Assembly (NCBI GenBank): GCA_036262035.1
Contig: DATAJS010000003.1
Coordinates: 1-64,000 of the forward strand
Direction of reading: 5' to 3'
Origin: Burkholderiales bacterium
GTDB taxonomy: Bacteria; Pseudomonadota; Gammaproteobacteria; Burkholderiales; SG8-41
Length of the DNA: 64,000 nt
Part shown: piece by piece, positions 63,295 through 64,000 of the stretch
Position numbering within the stretch: the stretch's first letter is position 1
Layout: every line of letters begins with the position of its first letter
Notes under the pieces: generated by a model
The model's database searches: none
What the model saw: the letters and a program-made list of their open reading frames with translations, nothing else
What the model was told of the DNA's origin: nothing
Made by a program: the position numbers and the translations under genes

Positions 63295-63420
63295 ATGCGG
63301 ATCGTCGCGATCGTGTCGCTCGCAATCGCGCTCGCCGGCTGTGCCGGTGTCGGCGGCATGGAAAGCATGCAGCCGGCCGGCGGCGCGCCGTATACGTGGC
63401 CGTGCAACGCGTCCGGCTAG
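63295..63420 (+). CDS. Small lipoprotein (41 aa)
   Basis: A short gene: MRIVAIVSLAIALAGC ends with a perfect lipobox (LAGC), so Cys16 would be lipidated; the mature part is only ~25 residues with the end PYTWPCNASG. GGAGG lies 5 bases before the ATG, and the gene is 10 bases after the lactonase-like gene. Similar mini-lipoproteins are common and poorly studied. The strong ribosome site and lipobox make a real gene likely. Confidence 0.7.
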   Translation: MRIVAIVSLAIALAGCAGVGGMESMQPAGGAPYTWPCNASG

Positions 63421-63456
63421 GCCTTACCCTGCGGTGATTCCAGCAAGGAGAGCGAT

Positions 63457-64000
63457 TTGACCGTACGTATCGGATATCTCTTGCCGACCCGCGAGTCGAT
63501 CATGGAAGGGCGGCCCGAAGCCGGGCCGCTGCTGGCGCTCGCCGAGCGCGCGGAAGGCCTCGGCTACGACGGCGTGTGGATCGGCGACTCGCTGCTGGCG
63601 CGGCCGCGTCACGAGCCGATCACGATGCTCGCGGCGGTCGCGGGTCGCACGAAGCGCGTGAAGCTCGGCACCGCGGTGCTGCTGCCGGCGCTGCGCAACC
63701 CGGTGCTGCTCGCGCATTCGGTCGCGACGCTCGACCAGGTGAGCGCGGGGCGCGTGATCCTCGGCGTCGGCATCGCGAGCGACGTCCCCAACATCCGCGC
63801 GGAGTTTCGTTCCGCGGGCGTGCCGTGGGAGAAGCGTGTCGGCACGATGATGGAAGGCCTGCGCCTGTGCAAAGCCCTGTGGAGCGGCAAGCCGGTGGAA
63901 TGGGAAGGCCGCTGGCACGTCGAGCAGGGCGTGATCGGACCCACGCCGGCGCAGCCCGGCGGACCGCCGCTGTGGGGCGGAGGCTCGGCGCCGGCGGCGC
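63457..64000 (+). CDS. Luciferase-like (LLM class) flavin-dependent oxidoreductase, 5' part
   Basis: The first ~181 residues of an LLM flavin oxidoreductase; the gene runs off the window. Start TTG 63457 has AAGGAG 6 bases upstream. Visible marks: [91 protein letters not shown]. These are typical of F420- or FMN-dependent monooxygenases that oxidise small organic substrates. Third gene of the lactonase-lipoprotein group. Confidence 0.88.
   Translation, partial: MTVRIGYLLPTRESIMEGRPEAGPLLALAERAEGLGYDGVWIGDSLLARPRHEPITMLAAVAGRTKRVKLGTAVLLPALRNPVLLAHSVATLDQVSAGRVILGVGIASDVPNIRAEFRSAGVPWEKRVGTMMEGLRLCKALWSGKPVEWEGRWHVEQGVIGPTPAQPGGPPLWGGGSAPAA

Overview
The window is a high-GC bacterial chromosome segment, most probably from a betaproteobacterium of the Burkholderiales type. 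The clearest sign is 17 Bug/TctC-type periplasmic solute receptors (one internally deleted), a family expanded in Bordetella-, Cupriavidus- and Variovorax-like bacteria. There are no phage genes, transposase genes, CRISPR arrays, tRNAs or rRNAs. Many short gaps hold dispersed palindromic repeats, as in large soil or sediment genomes and in metagenome-assembled ones.

Layout. 35-4485 (mostly minus): a Tat-exported dienelactone hydrolase, an NHL beta-propeller protein, and a compact three-gene cassette (PqqD-like protein with an unusual C-terminal tail, nucleotidyltransferase, HPr-kinase-like protein) that resembles lasso-peptide tailoring genes without a cyclase. 4703-7631: a type-2 aconitase/isopropylmalate dehydratase pair and a Bug receptor. 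7757-14136: a three-gene signalling operon made of a hybrid histidine kinase with HPt, a REC-class III cyclase and a REC-HD-GYP protein. 14567-18928: Bug receptors, two small coupled genes (one a CxxC mini-protein), a leaderless NMT1-like binding protein, an EF-hand protein and a small membrane protein. 19063-23237: alpha/beta hydrolase, a second LeuC/LeuD pair and a Bug receptor. 23276-28144: a periplasmic unknown, then a lyase, MmgE/PrpD and Bug operon. 28200-32188 (minus): a zinc-ribbon HEFGH membrane protein, a duplicated DUF6766-like membrane protein and a second hybrid histidine kinase. 32443-38048: acyl-CoA dehydrogenase, quinone oxidoreductase, the deleted Bug gene, S41 protease, a second CxxC mini-protein and a CvpA-CAP fusion. 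38250-46866: CMD protein + Bug, amidohydrolase + Bug, and a three-subunit molybdenum hydroxylase + Bug. 46880-52873: amidase, three Bug receptors, a racemase-like protein and an SDR. 53259-55654: glycine-zipper protein and a Ser/Thr kinase. 55764-62103: PEP mutase/isocitrate lyase-like enzyme, five Bug-type receptors and a rhodanese. 62223-64000: lactonase-fold beta-propeller, a 41-residue lipoprotein and the start of a luciferase-like oxidoreductase that runs off the window.

How it works together. The recurring unit is one or a few catabolic enzymes next to one Bug receptor gene, repeated about ten times, with no TctA/TctB permease genes in the window. The receptors probably share a permease encoded elsewhere or act as sensors of organic acids. 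The enzymes (hydro-lyases, lyases, amidase, amidohydrolase, Mo-hydroxylase, acyl-CoA dehydrogenase) fit scavenging of varied carboxylates and aromatic breakdown products.

The second theme is repeats. At least four palindromic or inverted-repeat families sit at gene 3' ends, and in several places they have become coding sequence: an in-frame insertion in a quinone oxidoreductase, most of a signal peptide, and the C-terminus of a molybdoenzyme subunit. The best candidates for something undescribed are the PqqD-tail/nucleotidyltransferase/kinase cassette, the repeat-derived protein segments, and the pair of CxxC mini-proteins with their coupled partner.
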